This document shows, one piece after another, positions 49,519 to 57,766 of a stretch of 64,000 bases of DNA. The notes beneath the pieces are model-generated. The model worked only from the letters and a program-made list of their open reading frames with translations. It was not told the DNA's origin and did not search any database. Source of the DNA: Pseudomonas wadenswilerensis. Lineage in GTDB: Bacteria > Pseudomonadota > Gammaproteobacteria > Pseudomonadales > Pseudomonadaceae. Made by a program: the position numbers and the translations under genes. Numbering within the stretch: position 1 is the stretch's first letter; every line of letters starts with the position of its first letter. Where the stretch lies: assembly GCF_900497695.1 (NCBI RefSeq), contig NZ_UIDD01000008.1, positions 1 through 64,000 of the forward strand, read 5' to 3'.

Positions 49519-50946
49519 ATGATCTTCGCCTCCAACGTCTTCCTGTTCCTCTACCTGCCGCTGTTCCTGGCCGTGTACTTCCTCGCCCGGGCGCCGTGGC
49601 GCTCGACGGTGATCGTCGCCGCCAGCTACATCTTCTATGCCTGGTGGCGGCCGGACTTTCTCCTGCTGTTCGTGGCCATTACCTACTGGAACTACTGGTT
49701 CGGCCTGCGCATCAAGGCACGCCTGGATGCCGGCGACAAGCGCTGGGCCTTTCGCCTGCTGTGGATCGGCATCATCGGCAACCTGTCGACCCTGGGTTAC
49801 TTCAAGTACGCCAACTTCGGCGCCGACGTGCTGGCCGCCCTGCTCGCGCCGCTGGGTATCAACACCTTCACCCTGGAGACGATTTTCCTGCCGCTGGGCA
49901 TCTCCTTCTATGTCTTCCATGCCCTGAGCTACATCGTCGATATCTACCGCAAGGACGCTACGCCGACCAACAACTTCATCGACTTCGCCGCCTTCGTCGC
50001 GCTGTTCCCGCACCTGGTGGCCGGGCCGATCCTGCGCTACAGCCAGTTGGCGCCGCAGCTGCGCCAGCGCACTCACTCGCTGGAGCTGTTCTCCCTGGGC
50101 GTGTGCCGCTTCATGCTCGGCTTCATCATGAAGGTGCTGATCGCCGACCAGCTGGCGCCGATCAACGTGCTGTTCATCGGCGAAGGCACCCTGCAGTTGA
50201 GCGATGCCTGGTTCGGCCTGGTGGTCTCGACCCTGCAGCTGTACTTCGACTTCGCCGGCTACAGCCACATGGCCCTGGGCCTGGCCTTGATGATGGGCTT
50301 CCGTTTTCCGGAAAACTTCAACCAACCCTATGTGTCGCAGAGCATCACCGAGTTCTGGGCCCGCTGGCACATGACCCTGGCGCATTTTCTGCGCGACTAC
50401 GTGTACATGCCGCTGGTGCGCAAGCGCATCGCCGGGGCGCTGCCGGCGCTGGTCTACACCATGCTGCTGTCGGGCCTGTGGCATGGCGCCAGTTTCGCCT
50501 TTATCTGCTGGGGGCTGTTCTTCGGTTTCGGCATGGTCATCGAGCGCAAGTTCAACCTCGCCACCAAGGTCACCACGCCCTACCACCTGGGCCGCAACCT
50601 GCGCACCTTCGTGCTGATCATCCTGAGCATGCCGCTGTTCTTCACCAACGACCTGCGCCACAGCATCGACATCTACCAGGCGCTGTTCGGCCTCAACGGC
50701 CTGGGCTCGCTGGACCTGTACGTGCTCGGCGCCTCGAAGATGGCCATGTCGTTCGCCGCCATTGCCCTGTGCTGGCTGGTGCTGGCCGGCAGCAACAACG
50801 TGCGTTTTTACGCCGGCAACAAGGAGCAGTACTTCATGCGCCATGTCGGCGGCCTCAAGGCCCTGCTGCTGTGGGCCGGGTTCGCCCTGGCGCTGAGCAG
50901 CCTGGCGGCGCATTCGTTCTCGCCCTTTCTGTACTTTCAGTTCTAG
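49519..50946 (+). CDS. algI: AlgI-type MBOAT O-acetyltransferase
   Basis: AlgI is the membrane-bound O-acyltransferase that brings acetyl groups across the inner membrane for polymer O-acetylation. The 475-residue protein has about 11-12 spans and the MBOAT histidine in SGLWHGASFAF at residue 322, the same number as the essential His of P. aeruginosa AlgI. AACFNQPY-like and FWARWHMTLAHFLRDYVYMPL segments are typical. In the canonical operon algI follows algL; here it directly follows algE. Confidence 0.94.
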   Translation: MIFASNVFLFLYLPLFLAVYFLARAPWRSTVIVAASYIFYAWWRPDFLLLFVAITYWNYWFGLRIKARLDAGDKRWAFRLLWIGIIGNLSTLGYFKYANFGADVLAALLAPLGINTFTLETIFLPLGISFYVFHALSYIVDIYRKDATPTNNFIDFAAFVALFPHLVAGPILRYSQLAPQLRQRTHSLELFSLGVCRFMLGFIMKVLIADQLAPINVLFIGEGTLQLSDAWFGLVVSTLQLYFDFAGYSHMALGLALMMGFRFPENFNQPYVSQSITEFWARWHMTLAHFLRDYVYMPLVRKRIAGALPALVYTMLLSGLWHGASFAFICWGLFFGFGMVIERKFNLATKVTTPYHLGRNLRTFVLIILSMPLFFTNDLRHSIDIYQALFGLNGLGSLDLYVLGASKMAMSFAAIALCWLVLAGSNNVRFYAGNKEQYFMRHVGGLKALLLWAGFALALSSLAAHSFSPFLYFQF

Positions 50947-50955
50947 GAGACCGCC

Positions 50956-52050
50956 ATGTACCCGGTCATGAATTCGGCCAGCAAGGTCAACGGCATTGCC
51001 TTCGGCGTCCTGCTGGCGGGCATGTTCGTCTACTCGCTGCCGCCAGTGTTCAGTTTTGCCCGCAACCAGACCGACGCCTGGAACCTGTTCGTCGACGGCA
51101 AGCTGCTGCGCAAGTTCGAGCAGGTCTACGAGAAGCGCTTTTTCCTCCGTGAACCGTCGGTGCAGCTGTGGGCCAATGCCCAGTACCGGCTGTTCGACGA
51201 AGGCACCAAAGGCGTGGTGCTGGGCAAGGACGGCTGGCTCTACACCAACCAGGAATACCGCGTACCGAACAATCTTGAGGCCAACCTCGACAGCCAGCTC
51301 AAGCAGATCGCCGAGATCGAGCAACGCCTCAAGGCCCACAACAAGCGCCTGATCCTGCTGCCGCTGCCAATGAAAGTCGACGTGTATGCCGCCCACACCG
51401 AGCGCGCTGTCGACCCGCGGGCGATCAGCCTGTACGACCGCTTCGTCGAGCGCCTGCAGGCGCAGAACATTGCGGTCACGCCGCTGCGTTCGGCGTTCCT
51501 GGCCAACCTCGCCGGCCCCGGGCTGTTCCTCAAGTCCGACACTCACTGGAGCCCGGAAGGCGCGCGCCTGAGCGCCTACGAGCTGGCGCGCCAGCGCCCG
51601 GAACTGCTCGGCGACGAGCGCTACCTGTCGCACAAGGTCGCCGACAAGACGGTCAAGGGCGACCTGATGAACTATATCCAGTTCAACCACGCGCAACTGG
51701 CGCCGCAGTTCGGCCCCAACCAGATCGCCCTGTACGAAACCCTCAAGGCCGAGCAAAGCGCCAGCGACCTGTTCGCCAGCGAACAACAGAGCCTGATGCT
51801 GGTGGGGACCAGCTACAGCAAGATCGATGACTGGAACTTCGTCGGCTTCCTCAAGGAGGCGCTCAACCGCGACCTGCTCAGTGTTTCGGTGGAAGCCCGC
51901 GGGCCGTTCGAAGCCATGAGCCAGTTCCTCGCCAGCGACCAGTTGAGCAACCCCGAGATCGACACCGTGGTCTGGGAATTCCCCCTGCGCACCCTGCTCG
52001 CCCACCGCCTCGGCTCCCTGAGCCGCCCCGGCCAGACCCAACATTTCTAA
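50956..52050 (+). CDS. algJ: AlgJ-type acetylesterase/acetyltransferase
   Basis: AlgJ is a periplasmic SGNH-hydrolase-like protein of the O-acetylation complex. The 364-residue protein has an N-terminal signal anchor and the catalytic motifs SDTHWSPEGA (D195, H197) and GTSYS (S286/S288), so the Ser-Asp-His set is intact. It starts 10 bp after algI. Confidence 0.92.
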   Translation: MYPVMNSASKVNGIAFGVLLAGMFVYSLPPVFSFARNQTDAWNLFVDGKLLRKFEQVYEKRFFLREPSVQLWANAQYRLFDEGTKGVVLGKDGWLYTNQEYRVPNNLEANLDSQLKQIAEIEQRLKAHNKRLILLPLPMKVDVYAAHTERAVDPRAISLYDRFVERLQAQNIAVTPLRSAFLANLAGPGLFLKSDTHWSPEGARLSAYELARQRPELLGDERYLSHKVADKTVKGDLMNYIQFNHAQLAPQFGPNQIALYETLKAEQSASDLFASEQQSLMLVGTSYSKIDDWNFVGFLKEALNRDLLSVSVEARGPFEAMSQFLASDQLSNPEIDTVVWEFPLRTLLAHRLGSLSRPGQTQHF

Positions 52051-52060
52051 GGAGAGACTG

Positions 52061-52705
52061 ATGAACATTGCACTGCAACGCCTGCTCGCCACTTCCGCCC
52101 TGCTGCTGGGCAGCAGCGCCGCTCATGCTGCCGAAGGCAACGCCGACCTGTATGACGCCGTGGCCCCGGCCGACTCGGCCTTCGTCCGCGTGCTCAACCT
52201 GTCCGGCGCCAACATCGACGTGACCCTGAGCGGCAAGATCACCCCGCAACGGGTCGCCGCCGGCCAGCTCAGCGGCTACCGCTTCACCCCGGCCGGTGCG
52301 CACAAGATCGCCGTTGGCGGCACCGCCATCGAGCCGCAGCTCAAGGCCAACGCCGCCAGCACCGTGGTCTACGATGGCAACAAGCTGACCCTGATCGCCG
52401 ACAAGTATGTCAACGAGCCGAAGAAAGCCCAGGTCGCCTTCTATAACCTGACCCCGGCCCAGGCGGCGCTGAAGACCGTCGACGGCAAGCACGTGATCGT
52501 CGACCCGCTGGGCAAGGACCAGACCGGCAGCCGCATGGTCAACGAGATCAAGATCGGCTTTGCCGCCTACGTCGATGAACAGAACGTGGCCAGGTTCGAT
52601 GAGCTGTTCCTGAAAAAAGGCCGCTCCTACAGCTACGTGCTGCTGCCCAAGGGCGCCGGCTATCAGAGCATGAGCCTGGCCAACAGCATCGACCCGAGCG
52701 AGTGA
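52061..52705 (+). CDS. algF: AlgF-type periplasmic O-acetylation adaptor
   Basis: AlgF is a small periplasmic adaptor of the AlgI/J/F/X acetylation system without catalytic residues. The 214-residue protein has a signal peptide (cleavage after AAHA) and two beta-rich halves (YDAVAPADSAFVRVLNLSGANIDVTLSG; SYSYVLLPKGAGYQSMS) as in AlgF. In the known operon algF is followed by algA; here it is followed by algX. Confidence 0.9.
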   Translation: MNIALQRLLATSALLLGSSAAHAAEGNADLYDAVAPADSAFVRVLNLSGANIDVTLSGKITPQRVAAGQLSGYRFTPAGAHKIAVGGTAIEPQLKANAASTVVYDGNKLTLIADKYVNEPKKAQVAFYNLTPAQAALKTVDGKHVIVDPLGKDQTGSRMVNEIKIGFAAYVDEQNVARFDELFLKKGRSYSYVLLPKGAGYQSMSLANSIDPSE

Positions 52706-52708
52706 CGC

Positions 52709-54118
52709 ATGGCCATGAAGCGCTTTCTTCCCCTTGGCCTGGCCGCATTGCTGGGCCCGCTGCTCAGTGCGCCAGGCATGGCCGCCGAACCAGGCAAGGC
52801 CAACTGCACCAGCCTTGAGTGCATGGTCTGCCCGGGCCTGAGCGACCCGCAGAACTACGCCGAAGGGCGCATGAAGCTGATGCGCGAAATCGTCCCGGCC
52901 AAGGACCGCTGGCTGTTCCGTTCGGCGGTCGACCTGACCAACGATTTCGGCATCCCGGCGCCCATGCGTCCGGAGTTCGCCCGCTTGATGGCCGCCTTTC
53001 GCCAGCAGGGCATCCACGTGGCCATGGCGGTACAACCGACCCGCGGCCTGATGCACCGCGACAAGCTCTACGCCGACAAGCTGCACGGCTTCGACTTTGC
53101 CCGCGCCAGCGGCAACCTGGAGAGCTACCTGCAGCAACTGCGCGCCGCTGGCGCGGTGGTGCCGCCGTTGATGCAACTGGTGCACACCCCGCCCAAGGGC
53201 GAGTTCTTCTTTCGTCGTGACCACCACTGGACCCCGGCCGGCGCCGAAGCCACGGCGCGGCTGGTCGCCGAAGAAGTACGGCGCCAGCCGTTCTATGCCC
53301 AGCTGAGCAAAAAGCGCTACCGCACCGAACCCGGCGTCATGGTGCCCAAGGACGGCACGATGAACCTGGCGCTGAGTTATATCTGCGGCAACAACTATGG
53401 TTTCCAGTACGTGCGCGGCTACCAGACCATCCCCGAAGCCGACGGCGCCGACGCGCTGTTCGACGACGCGCCGGACCCGGAGGTGATCCTGGTCGGCGAC
53501 AGTAACGCCGCCGCCCGTGAAGACGAAAGCAAGCAGTTCAACTTCGACGGCTACCTCAAGCAGTACCTGGAGGTCGACATCCTCAACTACGCCCTGCCCG
53601 GCGTCGGCCAGGACGGCTCGCTGCTCGAATACCTGCTGTCGGAAAACTACAAACCCAAGGCGCCGCCGAAGCTGATCATCTGGGAGCTGCCGGCCAACTA
53701 CCAGCTGGAGTCCGAGCAGATGTACCGCCAGCTGATCCCGGCGATCAAGGGCGGCTGCCCGGTGTCCACCGAGGTCTTGGCCAACCGTGTGCAGCGCCCG
53801 CCGCTGCGGGTCAACGAGCGCATCGAGCTGCTCAGCAACGCCGGTGAAGGGCGCAGGAACCTCAGCAACGGCCAGGGCTTTCTCGATATCCGTATCAGCG
53901 ACAAGAACGTCAAGGATTTCTACGTGATCGTCTATTACGACAACGGTGCCCGCGACAAAGTCTGGTTCCGCCGCGAAGCGGTGGTCACCGGCGGCCAGTA
54001 CTACCTTGAGTTGAGCCGGGCCAAGGCGTTTGCCGGCGCCAACCTGCTGTCGGTGTTCATGGAACCGACCAAGCCCGGCACCGCCGCCACCCAAGTGGAA
54101 ACCCGTGTATGCCTGTAA
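52709..54118 (+). CDS. algX: AlgX-type terminal O-acetyltransferase
   Basis: AlgX transfers acetyl groups to mannuronate in the periplasm and is part of the secretion complex. The 469-residue protein has a signal peptide (cleavage near GMAA), an SGNH-like domain with RRDHHWTPAGA (D171, H173) and GDSN (S265), matching the catalytic D174/H176/S269 of P. aeruginosa AlgX, and a C-terminal carbohydrate-binding domain with paired cysteines (VCPGLSDP region, CL end). It overlaps algL by 10 bp. Confidence 0.92.
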   Translation: MAMKRFLPLGLAALLGPLLSAPGMAAEPGKANCTSLECMVCPGLSDPQNYAEGRMKLMREIVPAKDRWLFRSAVDLTNDFGIPAPMRPEFARLMAAFRQQGIHVAMAVQPTRGLMHRDKLYADKLHGFDFARASGNLESYLQQLRAAGAVVPPLMQLVHTPPKGEFFFRRDHHWTPAGAEATARLVAEEVRRQPFYAQLSKKRYRTEPGVMVPKDGTMNLALSYICGNNYGFQYVRGYQTIPEADGADALFDDAPDPEVILVGDSNAAAREDESKQFNFDGYLKQYLEVDILNYALPGVGQDGSLLEYLLSENYKPKAPPKLIIWELPANYQLESEQMYRQLIPAIKGGCPVSTEVLANRVQRPPLRVNERIELLSNAGEGRRNLSNGQGFLDIRISDKNVKDFYVIVYYDNGARDKVWFRREAVVTGGQYYLELSRAKAFAGANLLSVFMEPTKPGTAATQVETRVCL

Positions 54119-55224
54119 AGACCTGGACAGCGCTGGGCCTGGGACTGTGCGCCAGCCTGCAGTTGGCCGACAGCCTGGCGGCCAGCTCGATCTGGCCGCC
54201 GCGGGGCACCGCGCAGTCGGCGATGATTGCCGACTACCGGACCCTGAGCTGCAGCAAGGAAGTGCCCGCGCCCTACACCGGCAGCTTGCAGTTGCAAAGC
54301 AAGTACGACCAGCGCGACGCCAGCAAGTCGACCCTGCGCAGCAGCCCGGACGCCAACAGCGAACAGATCGGCAAGCAGGTCAAACAGTTCATCGGCGGCC
54401 TGATCTACGCCAGCAAGCGCTTCCAGCGGGCCAAGAATCCGCAGGAGGCGAACATGGCCCTGGCCTGCCAGGACCAGTGGCTGGAGCGCTGGGCCCAGGC
54501 CGGTGCGCTGCTCAACCCCGACGCCAGCAGCACCGGCATGGCTGCACGCAAATGGGCGGTAGCGGCCATGGCCTCGACCCTGCTGATGACCCAGGCGGCC
54601 AGCGACGCCAAGCTGCAATTGTCGCCGGCCCAGAAGGCCTGGTTCAACCAATTGGGCGAACGCATCATCGCCGAGTACCAGCCGCGCCGTACGCCGGGCT
54701 TTACCTGGTTCAACAACCATGACTACTGGGCGGCCTGGGCCGTGGCGGCGACCGGCATGCTGGTGCAGCGCGACGACTTCATCCAGTGGGCCGACGGCAA
54801 CCTGCGCCGTGGCCTGCAGCAAGCAGTGAAAGCCAGCGATGGCAGCTACGCCTACCTGCCACTGGAAGTGGCGCGCAGCAAGCTGGCCGCCACCTACAGC
54901 CAGTACGCCCTGGTGCCGCTGGTGCTGCTGGCCGAGTCGGCGCGGGCCAACGGCCTGCCGTGGAGCAGCGACGATCAGCAGACCCTGGAACTGCTGGCCA
55001 ACTTCGCCGCCCGCAGCATCCTCGACCCCGACAACCTGCCCGAGCTCAAGGGCAAGTCGCAGACCGACGTCGCCCCGTACAAACTGGCCTGGCTGATCCC
55101 CTTCCTGCAGCGCGCCCCGGGCAACCGCCTGGCCCGCCAGCTGTATGACAGCGAGGATGGCGAGGTCGACAACTACAGCCAGATCGGCGGCCCGCTCAAG
55201 CCGTTCTATCCCAAACTGCCGTAA
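54109..55224 (+). CDS. algL: AlgL-type alginate (polymannuronate) lyase
   Basis: AlgL cleaves misdirected polymannuronate in the periplasm. The 371-residue protein has a signal peptide (cleavage after SLAA) and the family-5 polysaccharide lyase residues: K65 in SKYD, N203-H204 in FNNHDYWAAW, and R256 and Y263 in EVARSKLAATYSQY. All known catalytic positions are retained, so the polymer should still contain mannuronate-type linkages that the lyase recognises. Confidence 0.93.
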   Translation: MPVKTWTALGLGLCASLQLADSLAASSIWPPRGTAQSAMIADYRTLSCSKEVPAPYTGSLQLQSKYDQRDASKSTLRSSPDANSEQIGKQVKQFIGGLIYASKRFQRAKNPQEANMALACQDQWLERWAQAGALLNPDASSTGMAARKWAVAAMASTLLMTQAASDAKLQLSPAQKAWFNQLGERIIAEYQPRRTPGFTWFNNHDYWAAWAVAATGMLVQRDDFIQWADGNLRRGLQQAVKASDGSYAYLPLEVARSKLAATYSQYALVPLVLLAESARANGLPWSSDDQQTLELLANFAARSILDPDNLPELKGKSQTDVAPYKLAWLIPFLQRAPGNRLARQLYDSEDGEVDNYSQIGGPLKPFYPKLP

Positions 55225-55240
55225 TCAAGGACGAACCGTC

Positions 55241-56845
55241 ATGGCCATGCTTGCCCGCCCGCTTACCCTTTCCTGCCTCGCGTTGCTGTTCAGCGCGATG
55301 GCCCAGGCTGCCAGCCAGAGCTTGCCGTTGCAGCAATCGCTGAGCGCCGTGAGCAGCGCCGAACACCAGCGCGACCTGCAGCAGTTGCAGCAACAGGTCA
55401 GCCAGGCCGTGCAGTTGCAGGTCAACGAACGCCCGCGCCCAGCGGGTCGCGCCAGTGTCAGCCTGCAACCGATGTTCTCGTCCCAGGCTGGCAGCTGGCC
55501 GTTCGAGCCGTTCGTCAACAACGGCCTGTTCCGCGCCATCGCCGGCTACCAGGCGCATCACCCGCAAGCGGTAATGGTGCGCGGCGGCAGCATCAGCCTG
55601 GCGCAACTGCACGACGCCCTCAACGACCCAAAGATCATCAAGCGCTACAAGGACGGCTACCTGCTCAGCTACCCGCTGGTGATCGCCAGCGATGGCGGCC
55701 TGCTGCTCGAAGGCACCAGCCTGTACCTGTACAGCTACTCCGGTACGGCGCTGATCAACCAGGGCTGGCTGGGCCTGAACCAGTCACGCCTGGAGAGTGT
55801 CGCCGGCGACAAACCCGGCAGTACCGACCGTGCCTGGCGGCCGTTCGTGGTGGCCTGGGCCGGCAGCCATACCCAGGTGCTGGGCTCGACCCTCAACCGC
55901 CTCGGCTACAACGCCAACCTCTCGCGCGGCCTGACCACCGCCCTGAGCAGCCAACAGGCCGCGTCGACCCGCCCGGCCACGCTGATCATCCGCGACAGCC
56001 AGTTCAATGAGCTGTCCAGCGCGGTGGAGCTGCAACACAGCCAGGCGCAGATCGACAACAGCCAGTTCGGCCAGTCCCAGCAGTACGCCATCGACGTGCG
56101 TGACAGCCAGGTGACGCTGCGCAACAACCAGTTGCGCGGCATCGACAACAACAGCGGCATCCGCCTGCGCGGCCAGACCCGCGGGCGCATCGAGCACAAC
56201 CTGATCCTCGGCGCGCACAAGGCGGCCATCGAGGTCAGCGAGCAACAGGGCGCCCTGCTGCTGACCGGCAACCTGATCGGCGACAGCCGTGGCAACGGCA
56301 TCCAGCTGCGCAACCTGGCGCCGACGGCTGCCGCGCCGCTGTTGATCAGCGACAACCTGATCGGCAACAGCCAGGGCAGCGCGGTGGACGCCAGCGAGGT
56401 CGGCGCCGTCAGCCTGATCGGCAACCGCATCGGCAACAGCCCGGAATACGCCGTCAGCCTGCGCAATGCCGCGCCGCTGCCCGGGCCGCTGACCTTGAGC
56501 GGCAACACCCTGGGCAAGGTCGGCAAGGCGGTGGTACGGGTCGAGGGCTTGCAGCAGGTGGTGCTGGGGCCGAACACTTTCGAGGGCAAGCCGATTTTGC
56601 AGAACCTGCTGATTGGTGACTTGTTGCCGGTGCAGGGCCTGCTGCTCGACGCCACCCAGCGCCGGGGCTGCGTGGTGCGGGTCGAGCTAGGCGAGCGTGC
56701 GCTGCATACGCAAAAAGCACTCGTCTTCGCCGACACAGACAAAACCCTCGCGCAGGTACAGGAACCGTGCCGGGTTGCTCTTGAACACCATCAGGCGCAG
56801 CAGCGGCAATTGCCGTTGGCGGGTCCAGTCCACCAGTTGCGTTAA
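55241..56845 (+). CDS. algG: AlgG-like beta-helix protein without the epimerase DPHD motif
   Basis: AlgG is the periplasmic right-handed beta-helix epimerase converting mannuronate to guluronate and protecting the polymer from AlgL. This protein (534 codons) has a signal peptide (cleavage after AMAQA) and shared N-terminal segments (VMVRGGSISLAQLHDAL, LLSYPLVIASDGGLLLEG, ALINQGWLGLN). The helix repeats keep their register, but DPHD is replaced by DVRD (D285-D288), losing the catalytic histidine. It is thus probably inactive as an epimerase and may be structural. I chose ATG 55241 because a signal peptide follows; the longer frame to 55145 overlaps algL. The last ~53 codons overlap the opposite-strand GNAT gene and are unlikely to be native. 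Confidence 0.82.
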   Translation: MAMLARPLTLSCLALLFSAMAQAASQSLPLQQSLSAVSSAEHQRDLQQLQQQVSQAVQLQVNERPRPAGRASVSLQPMFSSQAGSWPFEPFVNNGLFRAIAGYQAHHPQAVMVRGGSISLAQLHDALNDPKIIKRYKDGYLLSYPLVIASDGGLLLEGTSLYLYSYSGTALINQGWLGLNQSRLESVAGDKPGSTDRAWRPFVVAWAGSHTQVLGSTLNRLGYNANLSRGLTTALSSQQAASTRPATLIIRDSQFNELSSAVELQHSQAQIDNSQFGQSQQYAIDVRDSQVTLRNNQLRGIDNNSGIRLRGQTRGRIEHNLILGAHKAAIEVSEQQGALLLTGNLIGDSRGNGIQLRNLAPTAAAPLLISDNLIGNSQGSAVDASEVGAVSLIGNRIGNSPEYAVSLRNAAPLPGPLTLSGNTLGKVGKAVVRVEGLQQVVLGPNTFEGKPILQNLLIGDLLPVQGLLLDATQRRGCVVRVELGERALHTQKALVFADTDKTLAQVQEPCRVALEHHQAQQRQLPLAGPVHQLR

Positions 56846-57118
56846 TACCCAACTGCCGATGCCACGGCCGCGAAAGCCTTCGAGCAGGTGCAGTTCACGG
56901 ATGAACAGGGCCTGGCGGTCCTGGCTGAGGCTGAAGTAGCCCAGCGGTTGCTGGGCTTCGCTGATCAACCACTGCTCGCGCCACCCCCAGGCCTGGTCGA
57001 AGGCTTCTTCCTGCCAGAGCAGGTCGAACTCGCGGTAATACGGCAGCATGGCCCGGCGGGTGAGGTCGCGGGCGAAGGTGCGGTGCTGGTCGGTGGCGGG
57101 GGTCAGTTGCACAGTCAT
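56687..57118 (-). CDS. GNAT-family N-acetyltransferase
   Basis: The 143-residue protein has the acetyl-CoA-binding signature in LLEGFRGRGIGSWVLTQLVDW (R/QxxGxG/A) and FKSNPARFLYLREGFVCVGEDE, so its 3' end is intact. ATG 57118 (MTVQLTPATD) fits the family better than upstream codons. It acetylates an unknown amine substrate. It overlaps the end of the AlgG-like gene in antisense by about 158 bp. Confidence 0.85.
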   Translation of the reverse strand: MTVQLTPATDQHRTFARDLTRRAMLPYYREFDLLWQEEAFDQAWGWREQWLISEAQQPLGYFSLSQDRQALFIRELHLLEGFRGRGIGSWVLTQLVDWTRQRQLPLLRLMVFKSNPARFLYLREGFVCVGEDECFLRMQRTLA

Positions 57119-57133
57119 TCTAGTCGTTCTCAT

Positions 57134-57235
57134 TCAGCAAGGCTGCGCCTTGCATCGCCGGCAAAGCCGGCTCCCACAAGGGCCAGGATATGTGGGAGCT
57201 GGCGTTGCCGGCGATGGGCTGCAAAGCAGCCCCAT
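57134..57235. repeat. REP pair between GNAT and DUF488 genes
   Basis: CATCGCCGGCAAAGCCGGCTCCCAC and its inverse GTGGGAGCTGGCGTTGCCGGCGATG form a REPIN-like doublet around a 17-base spacer. The same REP core appears at 894-1123, 22016-22857 and 59396-59487. Confidence 0.85.
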
Positions 57236-57239
57236 TGAC

Positions 57240-57638
57240 TCAAGATTTGAATTCGTCGGCATAACACACCGGCGAACTACCCGGCCCCTGGCGCTCCAGC
57301 TCATCCTCGAGCCATTGCGCCAGCACCATCGCATTGTTGTGCTCGGTGTCCTTGCCGGCATACAGCAAGGTCACATCGCCCTGCCCGGCCATGCCCAGCA
57401 ACTTCCACCAATGCTCGGGCCGCGCCGTCAGCTCCTGGCGGTAGCGCTCGGCAAACCCGGCAAAATCCACTTCACCGGCATGAAAAGCCTGACGCAACGC
57501 CGTTGACGGCGCCACCTCCGGCAGCCACAAGGCCTGCAACTGGTCCTTGCGCCGGTTGCGCGGCCACAGGCGGTCGACCAGCACGCGCTGGCCATCGCTG
57601 GCTTGCAGCGGATCATAAACGCGTTTGCAGCGGATCAT
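57240..57638 (-). CDS. DUF488 family protein
   Basis: The 132-residue protein has the N-terminal RVYDPLQASDGQRVLVDRLWPR and the central WWKLLGMAGQGDVTLLYAGKD, characteristic of DUF488 (YeaO-like) proteins. The biochemical role is unknown. The start is well placed, with an upstream GGAGC in the minus direction. It is divergent from the phosphate transporter across 128 bp. Confidence 0.85.
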   Translation of the reverse strand: MIRCKRVYDPLQASDGQRVLVDRLWPRNRRKDQLQALWLPEVAPSTALRQAFHAGEVDFAGFAERYRQELTARPEHWWKLLGMAGQGDVTLLYAGKDTEHNNAMVLAQWLEDELERQGPGSSPVCYADEFKS

Positions 57639-57766
57639 CGCTTCGCTCCATCGGCAGGTCCCTTGATCCTAGGGCTTTCCTTGACCGAGGTCACGATGAA
57701 GTCAGCGATTGTTTTTATCATGGCCGGGCAAGGCTCGACCCTTCCTGGTAACCCGGACCCGTCATC

